A DNA stretch of 64,000 nt from AP-15 sp963724435. GTDB lineage: Bacteria; Pseudomonadota; Alphaproteobacteria; ATCC43930; CGMCC-115725. Each line of letters begins with the position of its first letter. Position 1 is the stretch's first letter. The DNA is taken from contig CAVRUN010000001.1 of NCBI GenBank assembly GCA_963724435.1, positions 1,426,001 through 1,490,000 on the forward strand, in the 5' to 3' direction. Both the position numbers and the translations under genes were made by a program. Under the pieces are notes generated by a model, which was not told where the DNA came from, did no database searches, and saw only the letters and a program-made list of their open reading frames with translations. Shown here one piece after another: positions 17,812-25,509 of this stretch.

Positions 17812-18771
17812 GTGCCTGAGGCAAACTATCCCGTCGAGCTGAGCCCGCCCGATATCACCCCCTACCGCGCGGGTAATACCGGGACCGAATATGTCACGAG
17901 TTTCGACAGCGGCAGGGCGGGGCCGCATGTGTTGGTCACGGCCCTAACCCATGGAAACGAGATTTGCGGTGCTATCGCTCTCGATCGTTTGCTGCGCGCC
18001 GGTCTGGGGCCACGCCAGGGAAAGCTAACGCTCGCCTTTGATAATGTGGCCGCCTATCACAGCTTCAATCCGCGCTATCCGGTGGCGTCGCGTTTTGTCG
18101 ACGAAGATTTCAATCGGCTGTGGGACGAAGCTACCCTGGATAGTGACAGGCAATCTACCGAACTCACCCGAGCCCGGGCACTGCGGCCGTTTGTTGATTC
18201 CGCTGATTTTCTGCTCGACATTCATTCGATGCAGCATGCGACGGCGCCGTTGATGCTTGCCGGCATGCTGAACCGATCGGTGGCGCTCGCTCGAGAGGTT
18301 GGCATCCCCGAATTGATCATGTGCGATGTCGGACATGCGGCGGGCAAACGCATGCGTGACTACGGCGCGTTTGGCGATCCGAGCTCGTCTAAGACAGCGC
18401 TGCTGATCGAGGCAGGACAGCATTGGCAACAACGCACTGCGGAGGTCGCGACAGACGTCATGTTGCGCTTTCTGATCGCGCTCGGCACCTTGACCCGCGA
18501 GGAAGCCGCACCGCTCGGCAGCCGAGATTTCGATGCCCGGCCGGAGCAGCGGGTCATTGAAGTCACCGACGCGGTCACGATCATTGGCGACCGCTTTGAA
18601 TTCGCTGGCGATTTCCGCGGGCTCGAAGTGCTGACGCCGAAAGGGACACTGATTGGCCGCGACAACGGGAGCGACGTCCGCACCCCATACGATGATTGTG
18701 TATTGATCATGCCGTCGCGCCGGTCGGGCAAAGGTCAGACCGCGGTTCGCCTCGGCCGCTATGTCGGCTAA
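17812..18771 (+). CDS. Succinylglutamate desuccinylase/aspartoacylase family zinc hydrolase
   Basis: 319 residues from the GTG at 17812, chosen because GGAG lies six bases upstream; a TTG at 17800 is the alternative. The zinc site of M14-like deacylases is visible as VTALTHGNEICGA (His and Glu ligands) and LLDIHSM (third His). A C-terminal beta domain ends GRDNGSDVRTPYDDCVLIMPS, as in the AstE/AspA superfamily. It removes an acyl group from an amino acid; the substrate is unknown. The last 11 bases overlap the start of the DNA glycosylase gene. Confidence 0.8.
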   Translation: MPEANYPVELSPPDITPYRAGNTGTEYVTSFDSGRAGPHVLVTALTHGNEICGAIALDRLLRAGLGPRQGKLTLAFDNVAAYHSFNPRYPVASRFVDEDFNRLWDEATLDSDRQSTELTRARALRPFVDSADFLLDIHSMQHATAPLMLAGMLNRSVALAREVGIPELIMCDVGHAAGKRMRDYGAFGDPSSSKTALLIEAGQHWQQRTAEVATDVMLRFLIALGTLTREEAAPLGSRDFDARPEQRVIEVTDAVTIIGDRFEFAGDFRGLEVLTPKGTLIGRDNGSDVRTPYDDCVLIMPSRRSGKGQTAVRLGRYVG

Positions 18772-19336
18772 TCGACGGGGTTTAGGGCCCAGCGCTGATT
18801 GCGCCGACATCGGATCGACCGCGACACCGGCCAGGAGGAGTTTTCCTCCGATCGTCGACGAGCGCGCGCGGGTTCTGGTGCTCGGGACATTACCCGGCGA
18901 AGAGTTTTTGAGGCGCCAGCAATACTACGCTCATCCGCGCAATCTGTTTTGGCCGATCCTGTTCGCCTTATTCGAAACTCCGATTCCGGCGGATTATGAT
19001 GAGAGGCTTGAATTTGCCAGGGCGCAGCGGGTAGCCCTGTGGGATGTGTGCATGATCGGCGAGCGCGAGGCCAGCGCTGACTCGACGATCCGCCGGGAAA
19101 TCCCCAACGCCATCAATCGATTGCTCGAGTCGCATCCGCTGATCTGCGCGATCGCGTTCAACGGCACTGCCGCACGCCGGCTTTATGAGCGCCACTTCCC
19201 ACTTCGGCCGGGCCTCTCATATTTGTCAATGCCGTCGTCGAGCCCAGCTCATGCTCGGCTCGACTTTGCGGCCAAACTCGCGAAGTGGACAGCGTTGCGG
19301 GACGTGCTTATGAGGACGGAGACTTCGCCGCGGTGA
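18761..19336 (+). CDS. DNA-deoxyinosine glycosylase (uracil-DNA glycosylase superfamily, family 6-like)
   Basis: 191 residues. After about 28 poorly conserved residues the core reads DERARVLVLGTLPGEEFLRRQQYYAHPRNLFWPIL, the motif-1 region of hypoxanthine-DNA glycosylases (LGT/SxPG plus YYxHPxNxFW). It is followed by ALWDVCMIGEREASADSTIRREIPN and a late motif LSMPSSSPAHA. Members excise deaminated adenine (hypoxanthine) from DNA. The ATG at 18761 lies inside the end of the preceding gene. With the family 4-like enzyme at 14026 this gives two distinct deaminated-base glycosylases within 5 kb. Confidence 0.83.
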   Translation: MSANRRGLGPSADCADIGSTATPARRSFPPIVDERARVLVLGTLPGEEFLRRQQYYAHPRNLFWPILFALFETPIPADYDERLEFARAQRVALWDVCMIGEREASADSTIRREIPNAINRLLESHPLICAIAFNGTAARRLYERHFPLRPGLSYLSMPSSSPAHARLDFAAKLAKWTALRDVLMRTETSPR

Positions 19337-19351
19337 CGGCCTCGCGGTCCC

Positions 19352-20401
19352 TCAATGAAAATGTGGCATTACCTCACGGCATAGCAAGCTAAGTGCGCGC
19401 ATCACCTTTGTGTGCGGGATCAGCCCGCCGCAATTGAGTTCGGCCAATATGCCGTCGATCCCCAGCTCGTCCTGCAATTCGCGCAGCTTTCTGCCGACCG
19501 ACTCTGGTGTACCGATCAGCACCTGGCCGGCTAAAGCCTCGTCGTAGGTTAAGTTTTCGAGCCGCTTTAGCCGCTCTGCCCGTCCTTCGATCGCACGTGT
19601 GCCGCCGCGGGACATTGAATCGCGCAGGCGCTCAGTTTGTTCGCGATAGAAGTGCATCAGGCTCTCGCACGGCTCCTCGCGCGCCTGCGCTTCGGCCTCT
19701 GCGAGATAGGTCGGAACCCGTAGATAGACCTGACCTCTTCCTTGGTGTCCGGCGGCTTCGTAAGCGGTGCGGTAGTCCCGGATCGCCGGGACAAATTCCG
19801 AGAACGCGCCGTGACGAGCGTTTAGGAAAATCGGCAGCCCACGGGTGCCGACGGCGGGATAGGTGTCGGGGCTGGCGGCGGCGATCCGGATCGGCGGATA
19901 AGGCTGCTGATACGGCTTTGGCGTTACTTTGATGTCGTGAAAGCTGTAATACTTCCCATCGTAGCAGACGGCGGGCTGCGACCACGCTTGTTCGACAATA
20001 TCGAGAACTTCGACAAAGCGGTCGCGGCTTTCGGCATAGGACACGCCGTAATCTTCATACGTGCGCGGCAATCCGCTGCGGCCAACCCCGAAAATCAGGC
20101 GGCCGCGGCTGATCTGGTCGACTGTGGCAGCTTCTTCGGCCAACCGCAGCGGATGGCACAGAGGCAATACCTGCACCGCTATCCCGATCTTGATGCGGCT
20201 GGTCTGCGCTGCAATCGCGCTGGCGATGCTCAACGGGGCGGACAAGACCGAGCGCTGCGGGTCGAAATGCAATTCGGAGAGCCACATCACATCGAGGCCG
20301 AGCTCTTCGGCTGCGTCGATCTGCTCGAACGCCTCGGCAAAAGTATCGGCGTCGCTGCGCCCCGGTAATGACGGAAACTGGTGAAACATGCCGAATTCCA
20401 T
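19352..20401 (-). CDS. LLM class flavin-dependent oxidoreductase (luciferase-like)
   Basis: 349 residues. It opens MEFGMFHQFPSLPGRSDADTFAEAFEQIDAAEELGLDVMWLSELHF, where ELHF replaces the EHHF seen in the paralogue at 330. The conserved GRLIFGVGRSGLPRTYEDYGV and PYPPIRIAAASPDTY regions follow. The fold is an FMN-dependent TIM-barrel monooxygenase with unknown substrate. It starts with ATG behind GAGGAG. It diverges from the disrupted dehydrogenase at 20632 across 230 bp. Confidence 0.87.
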   Translation of the reverse strand: MEFGMFHQFPSLPGRSDADTFAEAFEQIDAAEELGLDVMWLSELHFDPQRSVLSAPLSIASAIAAQTSRIKIGIAVQVLPLCHPLRLAEEAATVDQISRGRLIFGVGRSGLPRTYEDYGVSYAESRDRFVEVLDIVEQAWSQPAVCYDGKYYSFHDIKVTPKPYQQPYPPIRIAAASPDTYPAVGTRGLPIFLNARHGAFSEFVPAIRDYRTAYEAAGHQGRGQVYLRVPTYLAEAEAQAREEPCESLMHFYREQTERLRDSMSRGGTRAIEGRAERLKRLENLTYDEALAGQVLIGTPESVGRKLRELQDELGIDGILAELNCGGLIPHTKVMRALSLLCREVMPHFH

Positions 20402-21437
20402 GCCGGCGCTCCTCTTCCTGCCGCTGTTACGTTCGCGGTGCGATCAGTCAGCGATCATCGTGGACGCGGGTCGCGGCCTCTGCAAGACCCGTGAGCGAAA
20501 GGGTCTTTGCGAGATCGGTCGGCCACGTCATCGTGGTCCCGCTAGACCGATAATTCTCCGAAATGCATCTCTGTTCCCATCCGGCCGCACCGTATAGCGT
20601 GGGCTTGTTCGCGATTGAGGGAGGACGAAGAATGCGGGCGGCGATTATGGTGCCGGGTCCCGAGGGCGGCGTGTGGGACATTCGGGATGTGCAGCGGCCT
20701 GTCGTTCCGCCCGGCCACATCTTGACGCGGGTTTATGCTTCGTCGCTGAACCGCGCCGAAATGCGCGCGATGCGCATTTTGCGCGCCATGCCCGGTCAGC
20801 GCGTGCCGGCCGAGCGGACCGGAGGCGGCGATGCCGCCGGAGAGGTGATCGAGATCGGCGATGGAGTGACTGGCTTCCAACCCGGCGATCGGGTCATGGG
20901 TCGCTGCACCGGCGGTTTTGCCGAATACGCGCTGATCGACGCCCGCGAGGCGATACCGGCTCCAGAACGGCTCGCCTGGGAAGAAGCCGCCGCGGTGCCG
21001 ATCGTTTTTGTCGTGGTTCACGAGGCCCTCTATGCCAGCGCCCAATTGCGCGCCGGCGAGACCGTGCTTGTGACCGCAGCATCCTCCGGCGTCGGCGTCG
21101 CGACCTTGCAGCTTGCAAAACTGATCGGCGCCAAAGTTATCGGCACGTCGCGCTCGCCGGAAAAAATCGGAAAACTGAAGAGCTACGGGCTCGACACCGG
21201 TGTCGTAACCGGCAGCGAGGGTTTCGCCGAGGCGATCACCGCGGTGATCGGGGATGATAGTCGACATGATCGTCGACAGTATCGGGGGCGACATTTTCCC
21301 TGCTTGCTTCCACGCGCTTGCGGTGGGTGGCCGGTTCGTTACGATCGGGCGAATGAGCGGCGTGCTGACGGGCGAGCTTGATCTCGATCGTCTGGCGTTG
21401 CGCCCCTGCACCTCTACGGGGTCAGCAATCGGCTACG

Positions 21438-21446
21438 CAAACCGGC
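21438..21446. repeat. Target-site duplication, left copy
   Basis: CAAACCGGC occurs immediately before the outer left end of the IS256-type element and again immediately after its right end. The 9-bp size fits the 8-9 bp duplications of this family. It shows that the outermost left end at 21447 is the one used at insertion. Confidence 0.85.
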
Positions 21447-21580
21447 GAGCTATGGGCGGAAGTTGGTGACGGGCTGACGGGATGAAGGCGGCGTATCGTG
21501 GGGGTGTTCGCGCCTCCACTTCTCCCGCAAAGGAGTGATACGCCGTGTCCGATGCTAACGTCGTCAAGCTGCTTCAACCA
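21447..21580 (+). repeat. 134-bp direct repeat, copy 1 (solo IS left end)
   Basis: By eye identical to 21865-21998, offset 418. It includes the terminal inverted repeat, the transposase ribosome-binding site AAAGGAG and the first 12 transposase codons from GTG 21545, after which the sequence diverges and the truncated frame stops 13 codons later. Confidence 0.9.
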
Positions 21581-21864
21581 TTGATTCGTTGTGATCGCTT
21601 CTTGGAAAGGTGCAAACTGCCCCTGGAAACTTGCTGACGCGGTTGCTGAAAAGGGTAAGCTCCGTTGCGCTGGTGAGAGGAAGGTTCCAGCCGCTGCGGC
21701 CGTTGCTGTATAGGCGTCAAAGCCAATGTTGAGGGGGGTATTTATCGGAACCTTTGCATTTACAGCCGCCGACGGGGAAACTCCACAGGGAGTGCCACTG
21801 GACGGGCTGCAGGCGGAAGCCTCTACCCTTACGATCGTAGCAGAACTCCCAGGGAGGCTGACAT
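21581..21864. other. 284-bp unexplained segment inside the IS256-type element
   Basis: It lies between the two copies of the IS left end. It is not IS256 sequence and has no terminal repeats I can recognise. The only short frame of note is 21726-21866 on the plus strand (46 codons, MLRGVFIGTFAFTAADG...), whose stop uses the first bases of the second IS end. Short hairpins occur (ACTCC/GGAGT near 21780-21793; CTCCCAGGGAG near 21846). Origin unknown. Confidence 0.6.
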
Positions 21865-21998
21865 GAGCTATGGGCGGAAGTTGGTGACGGGCTGACGGGA
21901 TGAAGGCGGCGTATCGTGGGGGTGTTCGCGCCTCCACTTCTCCCGCAAAGGAGTGATACGCCGTGTCCGATGCTAACGTCGTCAAGCTGCTTCAACCA
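21865..21998 (+). repeat. 134-bp direct repeat, copy 2 (left end of the intact IS)
   Basis: Same sequence as 21447-21580, here continuing directly into the intact transposase gene. The 9 bases before it (GGCTGACAT) do not match the right flank, so this inner end was not the one used for the present insertion. Confidence 0.9.
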
Positions 21999-23243
21999 GG
22001 GTCATTCGCCGACCCGCTCACCGAGGTGCTGCGCACCGGAGCGCGCGCCCTACTGGCCCAAGCGATCGAGGCCGAGGTGGCCGAATTCCTGGCCAAGCAT
22101 GTCGATCTGAAGACCGCTACTGGCCTGAACCGCATGGTCCGGCACGGGCATATGCCTGAACGCGAGGTGATGACCGGCATTGGCCCGGTCGGCGTGCGCC
22201 AACCGCGCGTGCGCGACCGTGGCGCTGCCGATGATGCCGGGCGCATCCGCTTCACCCCCGCGATCCTGCCGCCCTATGCGCGGCGCTCCCGCAGCCTGGA
22301 GGTGCTGATACCGATCCTTTACCTGAAAGGCATCTCGACCGGCGATTTCGAGGAGGCGCGTGCGGCCCTGCTCGGCAAGGATGCGCCGGGCCTGTCGGCC
22401 TCGACGATTGCCCGGCTGAAGGAGGTCTGGATCGACGAGCACGAGCACTGGAAGAAGCGCGATCTGTCGGCCAAGCGCTACGTCTACGTGTGGGCCGACG
22501 GCATTTACCTGCAGGCCCGCCTCGAAGACGCCAAGCAATGCATCCTGGTGATCATCGGCGCGACGCCGGAGGGCAGGAAGGAGCTGCTCGGCTTCACTGA
22601 CGGCGCGCGCGAAAGCGCGCAGGATTGGCGGGAGCTGCTGCTCGATTTGCAGAACCGAGGCCTGGTCGTCGCGCCCGAACTCGCCGTCGCCGACGGCGCG
22701 CTTGGCTTCTGGAAGGCGCTCGGCGAGCTGTGGCCGGCCACACGCGAGCAACGCTGCTGGGTGCACAAGACCGCCAACGTCCTCAACAAACTGCCGAAAA
22801 GCCAGCAGCCCAAAGCCAAGCGGGCCTTACAGGAGATCTGGATGGCGGAGACGAGCAAGGACGCCGAGGCCGCGTTCGACGCCTTCATCGCAGCCTACAA
22901 GTTGAAATACGATAAGGCCGCCGAGTGCCTGGCAAAGGATCGCCAGGCCCTGCTCGCATTCTACGATTTCCCTGCCGAACACTGGAAACATCTGCGGACC
23001 TCGAACCCGATCGAGAGCACCTTTGCCACCGTGCGGCACCGCACGATCCGCTCGAAGGGCTGCTTGTCGAATAGAACGGCGCTCGCCATGGTGTTCAAGC
23101 TCGTCGATGCGTCGCAGAAAAGCTGGCGCAGGCTCGATGGCCACAACCAGTTGCCCAAGCTCATCCAAGGTGTCAGGTTCTCTGACGGGATCGAAGTCGC
23201 CGCCAACCCGGCGTCCTCGCAATCCCAAACCGCCGTCGCCTGA
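21963..23243 (+). CDS. IS256 family transposase
   Basis: 426 residues, complete. It starts at GTG 21963 behind AAAGGAG. The DDE residues can be placed as the first Asp in YVWADGIYLQ, the second in VADGALGFWKAL, and the Glu in HLRTSNPIESTFATVRHRT, the IS256/MULE signature. The CWVHKTANVLNKLPKSQQPKAK segment between the second Asp and the Glu is also typical. The N-terminal DNA-binding region has RPRVRDR-like QPRVRDRG. It should bind the inverted repeats at 21447/21865 and 23278 and move the element. Confidence 0.95.
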   Translation: MSDANVVKLLQPGSFADPLTEVLRTGARALLAQAIEAEVAEFLAKHVDLKTATGLNRMVRHGHMPEREVMTGIGPVGVRQPRVRDRGAADDAGRIRFTPAILPPYARRSRSLEVLIPILYLKGISTGDFEEARAALLGKDAPGLSASTIARLKEVWIDEHEHWKKRDLSAKRYVYVWADGIYLQARLEDAKQCILVIIGATPEGRKELLGFTDGARESAQDWRELLLDLQNRGLVVAPELAVADGALGFWKALGELWPATREQRCWVHKTANVLNKLPKSQQPKAKRALQEIWMAETSKDAEAAFDAFIAAYKLKYDKAAECLAKDRQALLAFYDFPAEHWKHLRTSNPIESTFATVRHRTIRSKGCLSNRTALAMVFKLVDASQKSWRRLDGHNQLPKLIQGVRFSDGIEVAANPASSQSQTAVA

Positions 23244-23278
23244 ACCCTTGGACCATCACCAAAATTCGGCGATAGCTC

Positions 23279-23287
23279 CAAACCGGC
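23279..23287. repeat. Target-site duplication, right copy
   Basis: CAAACCGGC directly follows the right inverted repeat and matches 21438-21446. From 23288 the interrupted dehydrogenase reading resumes. Confidence 0.85.
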
Positions 23288-23683
23288 GCAGCGTGCCGAG
23301 TCGACCAAACGCTTTGTTGCTGATGTGATGCCGGCGTTGCAGGACGGTCGCTTGCGGCCGATCGTCGATCGAACTTTTGCCCTGAGGATATTGCTGCGGC
23401 GCAGAACTATCTCGAAGCCGACCGGCACGTCGGCAAAGTTGTGATCCGGGTGTGAGCTCCTGCTCCGTTGGAGCATCGTCTCGAAATTCTCGAAATGACC
23501 GAGCAAACGGCCCGACTTCAACTCGGCGCCCGAGCTTGAGTTTACAAGCCGTCGACGCCAGTCGTGCCTCAGTCATTACAGCAAACGGAGCGCCGAAAGC
23601 TTCCAGAGAATTAACCAGGCCGGGCCGAGTGGAGATCCACTCTCACCGCCAATGCAAACGACAGGCGGCTAAGAGTTGACGAG

Positions 23684-24109
23684 TTAGGTTTCCCCATCCG
23701 AACGTAATCGGACGATGATATCAACTCGGTGTATTTCGGTGCCGGCTGGAGGGGTGGGCAGACCACTAACCGAAAGATGGTGCGCTGGGATATCGCGCAG
23801 CTCTCCTGTGGTTTCACAGAAGAAATGGTGGTGCTCGTCGGTATTGGTATCGAAATACGAGCGCCCGGGCTCGATCATCGCCTCCCGTAACAGCCCGGCC
23901 TCAGTAAACTGATGTAATGTGTTGTATACAGTTGCGAGTGAAACTTTGATGCCAGTCGCCATCGCCTCGCCGTGAAGATGCTCGGCTGTGACGTGCCGAT
24001 CCCCGCCTTCAAAAAGCAGGCGCGCCAACGCTAGCCGCTGGCGCGTTGGCCTGAGGCCCGCCAAGCGCAGGCGTTGCAATACGGTCGAAGGCAGCATCGC
24101 CTTATTCAT
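23684..24109 (-). CDS. irr: Fur-family iron response regulator, Irr type
   Basis: 141 residues from ATG 24109; an upstream in-frame start at 24157 would add 16 residues unlike the family. The winged-helix part reads LRLAGLRPTRQRLALARLLF and KVSLATVYNTLHQFTEAGLL. The metal/haem region is DEHHHFFCETTGEL, the HHH motif of Irr, and the paired zinc cysteines of true Fur are absent. Irr controls haem and iron genes in alphaproteobacteria. No GCPxxD haem regulatory motif is present at the N-terminus. It is 193 bp downstream of the NHL gene on the same strand. Confidence 0.85.
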   Translation of the reverse strand: MNKAMLPSTVLQRLRLAGLRPTRQRLALARLLFEGGDRHVTAEHLHGEAMATGIKVSLATVYNTLHQFTEAGLLREAMIEPGRSYFDTNTDEHHHFFCETTGELRDIPAHHLSVSGLPTPPAGTEIHRVDIIVRLRSDGET

Positions 24110-24302
24110 GTCACAAACATAGCAATATGCGCTGCTAAAATAAACAAGCGCATTCACAAATCATCTCTCTTTTGGTCACAAAATTCAGCTCAAAACCAGG
24201 TCCGGCTGTGTTATGCGCCCGATCGGACGCCTCGGGCGCCCAGACCCAGTGCTGTGCGATACGGCGCCGCCTCGTCAGAGCGACGCCGATATCGACCTCA
24301 GC

Positions 24303-25406
24303 TTACAGGTTTGCTTGGAAATCGCTGTAATCACGCACCTTCTTGTAAATCTGCAAGCGGTTGCGTTGGCTATCGGCGACAATGATGCTGTCGGTTTCCG
24401 GGTCAAACTCGACCGCGGTTGGAAAGCAGAAGCGCCATTGTGGTTCAAGGCTTCTTACCCGGCGCCGCGCCTTCGCCATATCAGGGTTTGCGTCAACGGT
24501 CTGTTGGCCCCATTTCGACAACACCTGTGCGTCGCCGATCAAATTGGCGATTGGCTTGCCTTCCGAGTCGAAGACACAAACCCGATGATTTCCCCAATCG
24601 GTGACGTAGATGTCGCCATCGCTGTCAACTGCGACATCGGTGGGGTGATTGAGCGTGCCCGGCTTCGGATAGCCCTTGGTCTCCTCGCCAGCCGAGACGT
24701 ACGGTCCCAGCATGGTTACGGCATAGGATCCCTCTGACGGCTCGACCGTACCGTATTGGCCGAACTTCATCAGAAACTTGCCTTCGGGCGACAATTTCTG
24801 GACGCGGTGGTTCTTCCAGTCCGCGACATAAATGTTGCCGTCTTTGTCGAGGGTGATTCCCCAGGGCTGGTTGAATTCGCCATCACCGTTGCCGGCCCGA
24901 CCACACTTCCCGACAAATTTGCCGTCAGGCGTGAAGACCTGCAGGCGATTATTGCCGCTGTCGACAACAATTATGTTGCCATTCTTTTCGACCGCCAGGC
25001 CAGCCGGGCGCATCAACTCGCCGTCGCCGCTGCCGGTCTTGCCCCACTTCCGCAAGAAATTGCCGCTGCTGTCGAACACCGAAACCGTATTTGTCCAGTC
25101 ATCCGAGACATAGACATGGTCGTTGTTATCGACCGCAACCCCAAACGGCCAAGTGCACTTCCCGTCGCCCTCGCCGTATTCGCAAAAGTCAGCTATGTGT
25201 TCTTCTTCTCCGGGGCCGCCGAGTTTCACCTTATTGACGTGCATCCCGAAATTATTTTCGTTGCCGCGGTTCGTGGCGTAGAGAACGCCGTTCTTTCCGA
25301 GGCACATCGTCTGGACGTAATTGAAGCCGGGGCCGCGAGCGGCATTTCGCCCGACGGCATGACTCCAATCGAACACCCGTCCTTCCGCAACCGTTGTGAG
25401 CGGCAT
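24303..25406 (-). CDS. NHL-repeat beta-propeller protein
   Basis: 367 residues with at least five NHL repeats, recognisable by NRLQVFTPDGKFVGKCG-type strands and repeated DxxGNIYVADxxNHRVQ units (for example DKDGNIYVADWKNHRVQKLS and DSDGDIYVTDWGNHRVCVFD). This predicts a six-bladed propeller used for binding or for lyase-type catalysis. There is no signal peptide, so it is probably cytoplasmic. The start has GAGGAGGAG upstream. It is the last gene of the leftward DUF1800-DUF1501-NHL set, separated from DUF1501 by 103 bp that contain a strong stem-loop. Confidence 0.82.
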   Translation of the reverse strand: MPLTTVAEGRVFDWSHAVGRNAARGPGFNYVQTMCLGKNGVLYATNRGNENNFGMHVNKVKLGGPGEEEHIADFCEYGEGDGKCTWPFGVAVDNNDHVYVSDDWTNTVSVFDSSGNFLRKWGKTGSGDGELMRPAGLAVEKNGNIIVVDSGNNRLQVFTPDGKFVGKCGRAGNGDGEFNQPWGITLDKDGNIYVADWKNHRVQKLSPEGKFLMKFGQYGTVEPSEGSYAVTMLGPYVSAGEETKGYPKPGTLNHPTDVAVDSDGDIYVTDWGNHRVCVFDSEGKPIANLIGDAQVLSKWGQQTVDANPDMAKARRRVRSLEPQWRFCFPTAVEFDPETDSIIVADSQRNRLQIYKKVRDYSDFQANL

Positions 25407-25455
25407 AGCGCTCCTCCTCTTGATCCGCCTTACTTCGCTGGTTGTCGCGCAGCGC

Positions 25456-25488
25456 CTCCCTCCTGCAGATCTTATCTGCGGGAGGGAG
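25456..25488 (-). promoter_or_regulatory. Long stem-loop between the DUF1501 and NHL genes
   Basis: Two 15-base arms (25456-25470 and 25474-25488, one mismatched pair) enclose a CTT loop, 21 bases after the DUF1501 stop. In the transcribed (minus) direction no T-run follows, so it is not a standard terminator. It could protect or process the mRNA between cistrons and set lower NHL expression. Confidence 0.6.
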
Positions 25489-25509
25489 ACGGTTAGCCCT
25501 GATCTTGTC

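Larger units (their letters stand above)
21447..23278 (+). mobile_element. IS256-family insertion with a duplicated left end and 284 bp of extra internal sequence
   Basis: The outer ends are imperfect inverted repeats: the left starts GAGCTATGGGCGGAAGTTGG at 21447, the right end read inward starts GAGCTATCGCCGAATTTTGG at 23278; about 20 of the first 26 bases match. Both sides are flanked by CAAACCGGC. Inside, the first 134 bases recur exactly at 21865-21998, so a 1414-bp standard IS (21865-23278) is preceded by a solo left end (21447-21580) and a 284-bp unrelated segment (21581-21864). The outer unit of 1832 bp interrupts the dehydrogenase gene. Confidence 0.85.
20632..23455 (+). pseudogene. 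Zinc-binding (MDR) alcohol dehydrogenase/quinone oxidoreductase, disrupted by an IS256 element and three frameshifts
   Basis: The start ATG (RBS GAGGGAGGA) gives MRAAIMVPGPEGGVWDIRDV and the cofactor loop VLVTAASSGVGVATLQLAKLIGAKVIGTSRS. A +1 shift near 21259 moves to the frame reading VDMIVDSIGGDIFPACFHALAVGGRFVTIG. A -1 shift near 21402-21406 is needed to reach HLYGVSNRLRKP. The element at 21447-23278 then interrupts it. Beyond the element, QRAESTKRFVADVMPALQDGRLRPIVDRTFAL continues the same protein, with one more -1 shift near 23385 before DIAAAQNYLEADRHVGKVVIRV and the stop. Removing the element and one target repeat restores a normal family length of about 327 residues. It cannot make a full enzyme as read. 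Confidence 0.88.

Noticed and set aside
21422..21985. 187-codon minus-strand frame across the IS left ends and the 284-bp segment
   Set aside because: It runs antisense through both copies of the IS end and the junctions; composition is low-complexity and it has no recognisable domain.
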